From contig JALNWS010000185.1 in NCBI GenBank assembly GCA_023230755.1, positions 1 through 7,968 of the forward strand: a stretch of DNA of 7,968 nt, written 5' to 3'. Of the stretch, positions 1 through 6,317 are shown piece by piece. The position numbers were made by a program, and so were the translations under genes. This DNA is from Azoarcus sp. Lineage in GTDB: Bacteria; Pseudomonadota; Gammaproteobacteria; Burkholderiales; Rhodocyclaceae. A model generated the notes under the pieces. It had not been told where the DNA came from and did no database searches. It was given only the letters and a program-made list of their open reading frames with translations. Every line of letters starts with the position of its first letter. Positions within the stretch are counted from its first letter, which is position 1.

Positions 1-1388
1 AAGTCGCGGTAGCGCGCATCGGCAAGCAGCAGCAGGGCGGCGATGGCGGCTGCAAACAGCAGTACGCCCCGCAGCAAGCCGAGCGCGCTGGTGGCGGAAA
101 CATCCCCACGACGCAGTGCAGTCCACGCCGTTTCCGCGCGTGGCAGCGCCGTCCCTTGCCAGCACGCCAGCGCGAGGGCAGATAACACACCAGCGACGGC
201 AACCGCGCCGAGGACGATCCACTCGGTGGCGTCGCGGTAGGCAAGGAGTGCGTGCTCCCAGTGCAGCACCGCAATCAGGCCGGTGCTTGCACCGCACAGC
301 GTGAGGGCAGCAATACGAATCAGTGAGGGCTGGGTTGAGCGCGAAACGAAGGCGAGAAGCAGCGCGAGCACGGCGCCGACTGCGCCACCCGTGATCGGCG
401 TGGCGAGATCCTCGCGCTCGGCAACCGGGCCGGAAAGGGGGAACTTGGGGTTCAGGGTCTTCGCATCGAGCATGCCCCAGAAGCCACCCACCGTGCCCTC
501 AAGGCGCCGTTTCCATGGTTGGTCGATGGCCTCGATCAGATTGTAGTTCCACCCGTTGGCATGTGCCTGGTGGATGAATTCGCGAATGTAACGTGCCTGA
601 TTGACGCGCGATGGCTTTGATTCCTCACGCTGGCGACCGGCACTGGGCCAGCCGGTTTCGCCAATCAGGATGTCCTTGCCCTTGAAGTGCTCGCCGACTT
701 CGGTGCGGATCTGAGCAACGTGGGCGATGGCCTTTTCGATGTTGACCGGTTCGTCTTCCCAGAAGGGCAGGATGTGGACGGTGACGAAGTCGACTGCGTC
801 GGCGAGGCTGTCGTTGCGAATCCAGAATTCCCACACGTCGGCATAGGTAACGGGCACCTCGGTCCGCGACTGCGCGTAGGCGATATGCTCGCGCATCTCG
901 TCGACGGTGCGCTCACGTCGAAGCAGGACTTCGTTCCCGACGATCAGCGCAGAGACCACGTCCGCATTTTCGTTGACGACCTTGATTGCGTGGTCGAGCT
1001 CGGCCTGATTCTTCTTGCGGTCATAGCCGATCCAGGCGCCGACCAGTACCTTGATGCCAAGCTCGCGCGCAACGGCGGGTACCTGATCCAGGCCCTGGTC
1101 GACCGAGTACAGGCGCACGCATTCAGTGATTTTTGCCAGCGCAGTCAGATCGTCAATGATCTGCTCACGCGTGATGACTGCAGTCGGGTCGAACGGGGTT
1201 TGCCCGGGGCGATGATAGGGCGCGTAGGACACGCATTTCAGCCGCTCGCCGCCCGCAAGCTGGAGGTCGTGCATCGGTACTGGCCGGGTTTCCCACGTCA
1301 CCCAGGTGAGCAGCGCAGCAAGGCCTGCCAGGTGTGTGATCAGCAAGGCGATCCAGAGCGATCGACGGGTCGGGCTGGGTGAGGTCAT
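1..1388 (-). CDS. Membrane-anchored GH17 family beta-glucan hydrolase/transglycosylase (partial, 3' end outside window)
   Basis: The minus-strand frame is open from an ATG at 1388-1386 through 462 codons to the left edge. Residues about 10-32 form a hydrophobic N-terminal anchor. Residues about 50-320 read as a GH17 barrel: the acid/base motif GNEV puts a Glu at 153, and the nucleophile motif GETGWPS puts a Glu at 244. Both catalytic residues are present. At least four hydrophobic segments follow (about 331-349, 356-376, 389-409, 433-456), so the catalytic domain probably faces the periplasm on a polytopic membrane tail. GH17 enzymes cleave or rearrange beta-1,3-glucans, and proteobacterial membrane forms act as glucan transglycosylases linked to cyclic or osmoregulated glucan synthesis (NdvB/NdvC context). 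The exact substrate cannot be read here. The gene follows gcvP on the same strand but lies beyond a strong terminator. I see no clear Shine-Dalgarno before the ATG; the only alternative noted, a GTG at 1442, abuts the terminator T tract and is unlikely. Confidence 0.85.
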   Translation of the reverse strand, partial: MTSPSPTRRSLWIALLITHLAGLAALLTWVTWETRPVPMHDLQLAGGERLKCVSYAPYHRPGQTPFDPTAVITREQIIDDLTALAKITECVRLYSVDQGLDQVPAVARELGIKVLVGAWIGYDRKKNQAELDHAIKVVNENADVVSALIVGNEVLLRRERTVDEMREHIAYAQSRTEVPVTYADVWEFWIRNDSLADAVDFVTVHILPFWEDEPVNIEKAIAHVAQIRTEVGEHFKGKDILIGETGWPSAGRQREESKPSRVNQARYIREFIHQAHANGWNYNLIEAIDQPWKRRLEGTVGGFWGMLDAKTLNPKFPLSGPVAEREDLATPITGGAVGAVLALLLAFVSRSTQPSLIRIAALTLCGASTGLIAVLHWEHALLAYRDATEWIVLGAVAVAGVLSALALACWQGTALPRAETAWTALRRGDVSATSALGLLRGVLLFAAAIAALLLLADARYRD

Positions 1389-1442
1389 CGGCGGCCGGCT
1401 TTCGGTGAGAAGGAGACGAGCAAGTGTGTGCGTGCGGGACAC
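1389..1442 (-). other. Short spacer between gcv terminator and GH17 gene
   Basis: These 54 bases should hold the promoter and ribosome binding site of the GH17 gene if it is transcribed independently of gcvP. I find no convincing -35/-10 pair and no GGAG-like site close to the ATG. The promoter may be weak, atypical, or located inside the end of gcvP. Confidence 0.4.
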
Positions 1443-1475
1443 AAAAAAGCCACGCCTGCAGGCGTGGCTTCTTTG
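1443..1475 (-). terminator. Intrinsic terminator of the gcvTHP operon
   Basis: A perfect 8-bp stem (GCCACGCC / GGCGTGGC, 1449-1456 with 1461-1468) closes a TGCA loop, and two further A-T pairs extend it. On the minus strand it is followed at once by six T residues (1448-1443), the classical rho-independent layout. It starts 44 bases beyond the gcvP stop. On the plus strand the tail is TTCTTT, so weak bidirectional action is possible, but no plus-strand gene is seen upstream of it. Confidence 0.93.
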
Positions 1476-1518
1476 CGAAGCGCTTGGATTCTAACCCGGA
1501 AGCGGGATCAGCCCGCGT

Positions 1519-4413
1519 TCAGTCGGCGTAGTCGCTCATCGGCACGCAGGCGCAGAACAGATTGCGGTCGCCATGCACGTCGTCGATGCGATTGACGCTC
1601 GGCCAGAACTTGTTCGCTGCAACCCAGGCCAGCGGGAATACCGCCTGCTCGCGGGTGTAGGGGCGGTCCCAGTCGCCGATCACGTCGGCTTGGGTATGTG
1701 GCGCGTTCTTGAGCGGGTTGTTGTCGGCGCTCCAGGTCCCGTTCTCGATCTGACGCACTTCCTCGCGGATCGAAATCATGGCCTCGACGAAGCGGTCGAT
1801 CTCGGCCAGATCCTCGGATTCGGTCGGTTCGATCATGATGGTTCCGGCCACGGGGAAAGACATGGTGGGGGCGTGGAAACCGTAATCCATCAGGCGCTTG
1901 GCGATATCGACCTCGGAGATTCCGGTTGCGGCCTTGATCGGGCGGATGTCGAAAATGCACTCGTGCGCCACCCGGCCCTTGCTCCCGGTATAGACCACCG
2001 GGTAATGCGCGCCGAGGCGGCTGGCGATGTAGTTCGCGTTCAGGATCGCCACTTGGGTGGCGCGCTTGAGTCCGCTGCCGCCCATCATTGCGATGTACAT
2101 CCACGAGATCGGCAGAATGCTGGCCGAGCCGAACGGGGCGGCAGAGACTGCGCCCTGACCCTTGTGTGGCCGAGCCGCGTCACCGGTCGGGGCAACGACG
2201 TGGTCGGCCATGAACGGGGCGAGGTGTGCTGCCAGGCCGATCGGGCCCATGCCCGGCCCGCCGCCGCCGTGAGGGATGCAGAAGGTCTTGTGCAGGTTCA
2301 TGTGTGATACGTCGGCGCCGATGGAGGCCGGCGAGGTGAGACCGACCTGTGCATTGAGGTTGGCGCCGTCCATGTACACCTGGCCGCCATTGGCATGGAT
2401 CACCGCGCAGATTTCACGGATCGATTCTTCGAACACGCCGTGCGTCGACGGGTAGGTGATCATGAGCGCGGCCAGTTCGCTGCTGTACTGCGCGGCTTTT
2501 GCCTTGAGGTCGTCGACATCGACGTTGCCGCGATCGTCACAATCCACCACGACCACCTTCATGCCGCACATCTGCGCCGAGGCGGGGTTGGTGCCGTGGG
2601 CAGACCGCGGGATCAGGCAGACCTTGCGCTGGTTGTCACCACGGCTGGCGTGATAGCGGGCAATGGTGACGAGACCGGCGTATTCGCCCTGCGCGCCCGA
2701 GTTGGGCTGCATGCAGATTGCGGGGAAGCCGGTAACGGCACGCAGGTAGCCGGCGAGGCCTTCGATCATCTCGAGGTAGCCAACAGCCTGTTCGCGTGGT
2801 GCGAAGGGATGCAGGTTGGCAAACTCGGGCCAGGTGACCGGAATCATCTCGCTGGTGGCGTTCAGCTTCATGGTGCAGGAGCCGAGCGAAATCATCGAGT
2901 GGTCGAGTGCCAGGTCGCGATTCTGCAGCTTCTTCAGGTAGCGCAGCATCTCGTGTTCGGTGTGGTGGGTATTGAACACGGGGTGCGACAGAATGGCATC
3001 GGTGCGCAGCAGGCCGGCCGGGATCGCGCCACCCGCCTGCGCTGCACTCGCGTCGAGCGAGGCGATGTCGGCCGTGGCACCGAAGCAGGCGAGCACCGCC
3101 GCGATGTCTTCGCGGGTCGTGGTTTCATCCACCGACAGGCCGAGCGCGGTGGCTGAGGCTTGGTGCAGGTTGTAGCCGGCGGCATCGGCCGCGCTCAGGA
3201 TCGGGGCGGTGCGGGCGCCGGTATCAACTTCGAGGGTGTCGAAGAAGCTTGCGCTTGCCAGCGTGAAACCCGCCACACGCAAGCCTTCGGCAAGGATGGC
3301 CGCAAGGCGGTGGATGCGCGCAGCGATCGTCTTCAGGCCCTGCGGGCCGTGATAGACCGCATAGAAACCTGCCATGTTGGCCAGCAATACCTGCGAGGTG
3401 CAGATGTTGGAGTTGGCTTTTTCGCGGCGGATATGCTGTTCGCGGGTCTGCAAGGCCATGCGCAGCGCGGTATTGCCGCGGGCGTCCTTCGATACGCCGA
3501 TGATGCGGCCCGGCATCGAGCGCACGTATGCCTCGCGGGTGGCAAAGAAGGCAGCATGCGGGCCGCCGAAACCCATCGGCACGCCAAAGCGCTGAGCGGA
3601 GCCGAGGGCGATGTCGGCGCCGAGCGCGCCGGGGCTCTTGAGCAGCACCAGCGCCATGAGGTCGGAGGCGACCGCGACCACTGCGCCCTTCGCCTTCAGT
3701 GCGGCGATCGGAGCGGAGAGGTCGGCGACTGCCCCGTGCGCGTCCGGATACTGCAACAGTGCGCCGAACACGTCGTGATCACCGGCGCTGGCCGCGTCGC
3801 CGAACACGAGCTCGTAACCGAAATAGTGCGCGCGGGTGCGCACCACATCGATGGTTTGCGGGAAGCTGGCCGCATCGACAAAGAAGGCGTTGGATTTGGA
3901 CTTCGACACCCGGCGCGCCATGGTCATGGCTTCGGCCGCTGCGGTGGCTTCGTCGAGCAGCGAGGCGTTGGCCAGTTCCAGTCCGGTGAGATCGATCACC
4001 ATCTGCTGGTAGTTCAGCAAGGCCTCGAGCCGCCCTTGGGCGATCTCTGCCTGGTAGGGCGTGTAAGCGGTGTACCAGCCCGGGTTTTCCATCACGTTGC
4101 GCAGAATGACCGCGGGGGTATGGGTGCCGTAGTAGCCGGCGCCGATCATCGAACGCTTGACGACGTTCTTCTGTGCAAGCGTGCGCAGTGTGGCCAGCGC
4201 GACATGCTCTGGCTGGGGCTCGGCCAGGGGCAGCGGTGCTTCGAGCCGGATGTCGGCCGGAACCGTCTCGCCGATGAGCGCGTCGACGTCGGCGACGCCG
4301 ATGGCGGCACACATCTGGCCGATTTCGTCGGCGTTGGGGCCGATATGCCGGTGGATGAAGGCATCGCGCTGCTCAAGCTGCGCAAGCGGGGCGGAGAGTA
4401 GGGTGTCGGTCAT
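1519..4413 (-). CDS. gcvP: Glycine dehydrogenase (decarboxylating), P-protein of the glycine cleavage system
   Basis: This PLP enzyme decarboxylates glycine and transfers the aminomethyl group to the lipoyl arm of GcvH (EC 1.4.4.2). From the ATG at 4413 it has 964 residues and is the single-chain form (E. coli GcvP is 957), not the split gcvPA/gcvPB type. The start MTDTLL followed by FIHRHIGPN matches the usual P-protein N-terminus. The N-terminal half spans about 20-440 and the C-terminal half about 460-930. The PLP-binding lysine is K709 in NLHKTFCIPH, followed by the glycine-rich loop HGGGGPGMGPIG (715-726). The conserved SLGSCTMKLN segment lies near 509-518. It is last in the operon, 68 bases after gcvH. 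An in-frame GTG at 4458 would add 15 residues, but it lies inside a hairpin stem and the extension is not typical of the family. No strong Shine-Dalgarno precedes either start. The stop is TGA at 1521-1519. Confidence 0.98.
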   Translation of the reverse strand: MTDTLLSAPLAQLEQRDAFIHRHIGPNADEIGQMCAAIGVADVDALIGETVPADIRLEAPLPLAEPQPEHVALATLRTLAQKNVVKRSMIGAGYYGTHTPAVILRNVMENPGWYTAYTPYQAEIAQGRLEALLNYQQMVIDLTGLELANASLLDEATAAAEAMTMARRVSKSKSNAFFVDAASFPQTIDVVRTRAHYFGYELVFGDAASAGDHDVFGALLQYPDAHGAVADLSAPIAALKAKGAVVAVASDLMALVLLKSPGALGADIALGSAQRFGVPMGFGGPHAAFFATREAYVRSMPGRIIGVSKDARGNTALRMALQTREQHIRREKANSNICTSQVLLANMAGFYAVYHGPQGLKTIAARIHRLAAILAEGLRVAGFTLASASFFDTLEVDTGARTAPILSAADAAGYNLHQASATALGLSVDETTTREDIAAVLACFGATADIASLDASAAQAGGAIPAGLLRTDAILSHPVFNTHHTEHEMLRYLKKLQNRDLALDHSMISLGSCTMKLNATSEMIPVTWPEFANLHPFAPREQAVGYLEMIEGLAGYLRAVTGFPAICMQPNSGAQGEYAGLVTIARYHASRGDNQRKVCLIPRSAHGTNPASAQMCGMKVVVVDCDDRGNVDVDDLKAKAAQYSSELAALMITYPSTHGVFEESIREICAVIHANGGQVYMDGANLNAQVGLTSPASIGADVSHMNLHKTFCIPHGGGGPGMGPIGLAAHLAPFMADHVVAPTGDAARPHKGQGAVSAAPFGSASILPISWMYIAMMGGSGLKRATQVAILNANYIASRLGAHYPVVYTGSKGRVAHECIFDIRPIKAATGISEVDIAKRLMDYGFHAPTMSFPVAGTIMIEPTESEDLAEIDRFVEAMISIREEVRQIENGTWSADNNPLKNAPHTQADVIGDWDRPYTREQAVFPLAWVAANKFWPSVNRIDDVHGDRNLFCACVPMSDYAD

Positions 4414-4449
4414 GTCGTCTGCGGCTCTGGCAATGGGTGCGAAGCGGCT

Positions 4450-4473
4450 GGCAGGCACCGGCGGGTGCCTGCC
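4450..4473 (-). other. Intercistronic hairpin between gcvH and gcvP
   Basis: A perfect 10-bp inverted repeat (GGCAGGCACC, 4450-4459, with its complement at 4464-4473) has a 4-base loop. It begins 8 bases after the gcvH stop and ends 36 bases before the gcvP ATG. No T tract follows on the minus strand, so it is unlikely to be a full terminator. An mRNA stability or processing element that sets the H:P ratio is the likeliest role, by inference. Confidence 0.75.
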
Positions 4474-4481
4474 GAGGCGTC

Positions 4482-4865
4482 TTACTGAGCGGTTTCGGCG
4501 GTGTAGCCGGCAGCGTCGAGCAGGGCGTCGACATCGGCCACATTGGCGGGCTTGAGCTTGAACAGCCAGGCGCTGTAGGCGTCGGCATTGACGCTCTCGG
4601 GGGCATCGGCGGCGTCCTGGTTGGAGGCGATGACTTCACCGGCAACTGGCGCATAGATGTCGGAGGCGGCCTTGACCGACTCGATCACTGCACACGCTTC
4701 CTTGGCGGCAACCTGGCGCCCGGCTTCCGGCAGTTCGAGAAAGACCACGTCACCCAGCGCTTCCTGTGCGTGGTCGGTGACGCCGATGGTCAGGGTGCCG
4801 TCGGCTTCGACGCGAACCCATTCGTGGGAGGTGGTGTACTTGAGGTCGGCGGGGACGTTGCTCAT
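4482..4865 (-). CDS. gcvH: Glycine cleavage system H protein (lipoyl carrier)
   Basis: The H protein carries the aminomethyl intermediate on a lipoyl-lysine and shuttles it between GcvP, GcvT and dihydrolipoyl dehydrogenase. The product has 127 residues (E. coli 129). It starts MSNVPADLKY and shows the conserved SHEWVR (13-18), then GVTDHAQEALGDVVF (28-42). The lipoylation site is K65 in ESVKAASDIYAPVAGEV. The C-terminal region contains AYSAWLFKLKP (96-106). The ATG at 4865 is chosen because a good GGAGA lies 5 bases upstream. A longer reading from an ATG at 4964 would add 33 unrelated residues across a hairpin. It lies between gcvT (102-base spacer) and gcvP (68-base spacer). The gene for lipoate attachment and the L protein gene are not in the window. 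Confidence 0.97.
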   Translation of the reverse strand: MSNVPADLKYTTSHEWVRVEADGTLTIGVTDHAQEALGDVVFLELPEAGRQVAAKEACAVIESVKAASDIYAPVAGEVIASNQDAADAPESVNADAYSAWLFKLKPANVADVDALLDAAGYTAETAQ

Positions 4866-4870
4866 GGAAA

Positions 4871-4875
4871 TCTCC
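4871..4875 (-). promoter_or_regulatory. Ribosome binding site of gcvH
   Basis: GGAGA on the minus strand lies 5 bases before the ATG at 4865. It fixes the start of the 127-residue protein over the longer in-frame reading from 4964. Confidence 0.8.
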
Positions 4876-4930
4876 AGGATGTGTTCGGGATGCGAAAGGG
4901 ATGAAAACAAAGGGACGGAAAGGGACTGCC

Positions 4931-4961
4931 GTGTGTGACCGGCTTGGCGCCGGTCACACAC
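4931..4961 (-). other. Intercistronic hairpin between gcvT and gcvH
   Basis: A perfect 13-bp inverted repeat (GTGTGTGACCGGC at 4931-4943, complement at 4949-4961) has a 5-base loop and begins 6 bases after the gcvT stop. The sequence that follows on the minus strand (GGCAGTCCCTTT) is not a proper T tract, so complete termination is unlikely. Partial termination, protection of the gcvT mRNA 3' end, or RNase processing are reasonable roles. Confidence 0.8.
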
Positions 4962-4967
4962 CATGAA

Positions 4968-6059
4968 TCAGGCGACGGCCTTGCCGTTGCGCGCAAACGG
5001 CAGGCGTACGGCACGCGCCTTGAGCAGCTTGCCGCGGATCTCCACTTCGACGGTGTCGCCGGCCTCTACTGCGAGCGGGAGACGTGCGAATGCAATCGAT
5101 TTTTCCAGCGTCGGAGAAAAGCTGCCGCTGGTGGTTTCGCCTTCGCCGGCGGCCGTGACCACTTTCATGTGGGCGCGCAGCACGCCTTTGTCCTCGAGGA
5201 TCAGGCCCAGTACGCGGCGCTTGGCGGGGTTGGCAACAAGCGCGGACTTGCCGACGAAGTTACGGGACTCGTCCTTGAAGTCGATAGTCCAGCTCAGGCC
5301 TGCATTCAGGGGCGAAACGTCGTCGTCCATGTCCTGACCGTAAAGGTTCATGCCGGCCTCCAGGCGCAGGGTGTCACGGGCACCAAGGCCACAGGGGGCA
5401 ACGCCCGCTGCGGTCAGTGCAGCCCAGGCCGCGGCGGCCTGGTCGGCAGGCAGTGCGACTTCGAAACCATCTTCGCCGGTGTAGCCGGTGCGGCCGACGA
5501 AGATCTCGCCGATGGCTGCGCCCGAGAAAGGCTTGAGCGGCTCGCTCGCAGCGCGCAGCGCGGGCAGGGCCTGCCAGGTCTTTTCGCGTGCATTGGGGCC
5601 CTGGATTGCGATCATGGCCAGATCGCGACGGGCATTGAGGCTGACGTTGGCGCCGGTGGAGGCAATCCGCTTGCGCATCCAGGCCACGTCCTTGTCGGCG
5701 GTGCCGGCATTGACCACGATGCGATAGCGTGTGTCGGACAGGTGGTAGACGATCAGGTCGTCGATCACGCCGCCGTTTTCATTGAGCATGCACGAATACA
5801 GCGCCTTGCCCGGCTCCTTGAGCTTGGCCACGTCGTTGGCGAGCAGGCCGCGCAGATAAGGGGTGGCGTCTGCGCCGTCGAGGTCGAGAGAGAGCATGTG
5901 CGAAACGTCGAACATGCCGGCATCGCGGCGCACGGCATGGTGCTCCTCGATCTGCGAGCCATAGTTCACCGGCATGTCCCAGCCGGCGAAATCGACCATG
6001 CGTGCGCCTGCGGCGACGTGGGTGGCGTGGAGAGGGGTCTGTCTGACGGGTGCGTTCAT
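4968..6059 (-). CDS. gcvT: Aminomethyltransferase, T protein of the glycine cleavage system
   Basis: GcvT moves the methylene unit from the aminomethyl-lipoyl arm of GcvH to tetrahydrofolate, giving 5,10-methylene-THF and ammonia (EC 2.1.2.10). From the ATG at 6059 it has 363 residues (E. coli 364). Visible family marks are FAGWDMPVNYG (24-34), FDVSHM (50-55), LLANDVAKL (72-80) and GGVIDDLIVYHL (96-107), whose acidic pair D100/D101 lines up with the catalytic Asp101 of the family. IQGPNAR (152-158) and GRTGYTGEDGFE (189-200) follow, then GLGARDTLRLEAGMNLYG (224-241), and a C-terminal barrel domain runs from about 280. The ATG at 6059 has GGAG 5 bases upstream; an in-frame TTG at 6074 would overlap that site. 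It is the first gene of the operon and sits directly behind a glycine riboswitch. Confidence 0.98.
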   Translation of the reverse strand: MNAPVRQTPLHATHVAAGARMVDFAGWDMPVNYGSQIEEHHAVRRDAGMFDVSHMLSLDLDGADATPYLRGLLANDVAKLKEPGKALYSCMLNENGGVIDDLIVYHLSDTRYRIVVNAGTADKDVAWMRKRIASTGANVSLNARRDLAMIAIQGPNAREKTWQALPALRAASEPLKPFSGAAIGEIFVGRTGYTGEDGFEVALPADQAAAAWAALTAAGVAPCGLGARDTLRLEAGMNLYGQDMDDDVSPLNAGLSWTIDFKDESRNFVGKSALVANPAKRRVLGLILEDKGVLRAHMKVVTAAGEGETTSGSFSPTLEKSIAFARLPLAVEAGDTVEVEIRGKLLKARAVRLPFARNGKAVA

Positions 6060-6064
6060 GGTGG

Positions 6065-6068
6065 CTCC
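6065..6068 (-). promoter_or_regulatory. Ribosome binding site of gcvT
   Basis: GGAG on the minus strand lies 5 bases before the ATG at 6059 and decides the gcvT start. It is 13 bases beyond the T tract of the riboswitch terminator and is not part of that hairpin. Confidence 0.8.
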
Positions 6069-6081
6069 AGGCAAGTAAACG

Positions 6082-6119
6082 AAAAAGGGGCGAAGCCGGC
6101 GTGATGCCCGATTCGCCCC
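6082..6119 (-). terminator. Riboswitch expression platform: intrinsic terminator before gcvT
   Basis: On the minus strand an 8-bp perfect outer stem GGGGCGAA / TTCGCCCC (6119-6112 with 6094-6087) encloses a partly paired inner part. It is followed directly by five T residues (6086-6082). It begins one base after aptamer 2, whose P1 3' strand CAGAT occupies 6125-6121. This position between a glycine aptamer and the gcvT ribosome binding site makes it the likely switching terminator, so control is by transcription read-through. Most described gcv glycine riboswitches turn expression on with glycine. The direction here is inferred. Confidence 0.85.
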
Positions 6120-6120
6120 A

Positions 6121-6220
6121 TCTGTCCCTTGTACCTGAGAGATTCCAGCACGCTGTGCCGGGTGCCCCTTCGGTGGATGTGCAGCCGGGTTTCGCCCGAG
6201 CCCACATCACTCTCCAGAAT
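6121..6220 (-). promoter_or_regulatory. Glycine riboswitch, aptamer 2 (proximal to gcvT)
   Basis: Read on the minus strand, this has the glycine aptamer core in order. P1 is formed by ATTCTG (6220-6215) with CAGAT (6125-6121), with one bulged base. GAGAG of the conserved GGAGAG (6214-6210 region) pairs with CTCTC of TCTCTCAGG (P2). The conserved ACCGAAGGGG box is at 6174-6165. AGGTACAAGGGACAG closes the 3' side. The P3 arm contains GGGCGAAACCC, closed by its own complement. Together with aptamer 1 upstream it makes the tandem arrangement typical of gcv operons. It senses free glycine in the nascent mRNA. Confidence 0.95.
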
Positions 6221-6231
6221 TTCGATGCTGT

Positions 6232-6307
6232 GCGCGGTCCTTTTGCCTGAGCGATTCCGGGGGGTTACGCCTTCGGCGACTCTCTACGGGAGAGTGCTCT
6301 CCCGCGC
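6232..6307 (-). promoter_or_regulatory. Glycine riboswitch, aptamer 1 (distal)
   Basis: P1 is a perfect 6-bp helix GCGCGG / CCGCGC (6307-6302 with 6237-6232). GGGAGAG follows, then a short P3 hairpin ACTCTC / GAGAGT with a 5-base loop. The CGCCGAAGGCG box is at 6278-6268, and GCTCAGGCAAAAGGACC ends the aptamer. Eleven bases link it to aptamer 2. The usual CTCTCAGG is CGCTCAGG here, so P2 has one mismatch unless the register shifts to GAGC/GCTC. Overall the match to the glycine class is clear. Confidence 0.94.
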
Positions 6308-6317
6308 AACGTGGCGG

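Noticed and set aside
687..1382. 231-codon plus-strand open frame opposite the GH17 gene
   Set aside because: The minus strand carries intact GH17 motifs with both catalytic residues, so the plus frame is a shadow.
1502..1516. Short GCGGG/CCCGC inverted repeat just after the gcvP stop
   Set aside because: It has only five base pairs and no T tract; the much stronger terminator at 1443-1475 explains the operon end.
1573..3156. Two plus-strand open frames (1573-2307 and 2395-3156) opposite gcvP
   Set aside because: Antisense to well-conserved gcvP sequence including the PLP site, with no family motif.
3160..4401. 413-codon plus-strand open frame opposite gcvP
   Set aside because: It lies antisense to a clearly conserved P-protein, has Arg/Gly/His-rich composition with no recognisable motif, and is typical of shadow frames in GC-rich DNA.
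4414..4458. Upstream GTG start for gcvP, adding 15 residues
   Set aside because: The GTG lies within the hairpin stem at 4450-4473, has no Shine-Dalgarno, and the extra residues are outside the family's usual N-terminus.
4866..4964. Upstream ATG start for gcvH, adding 33 residues
   Set aside because: The extension crosses the 13-bp hairpin and has no H-protein similarity; the ATG at 4865 has a good GGAGA and gives the usual length.
6060..6074. Upstream TTG start for gcvT
   Set aside because: It would place the GGAG site inside the coding region; the ATG at 6059 has correct spacing and family length.
4935..6104. 389-codon plus-strand open frame opposite gcvT
   Set aside because: It is fully antisense to gcvT, runs into the riboswitch platform and has no family resemblance.
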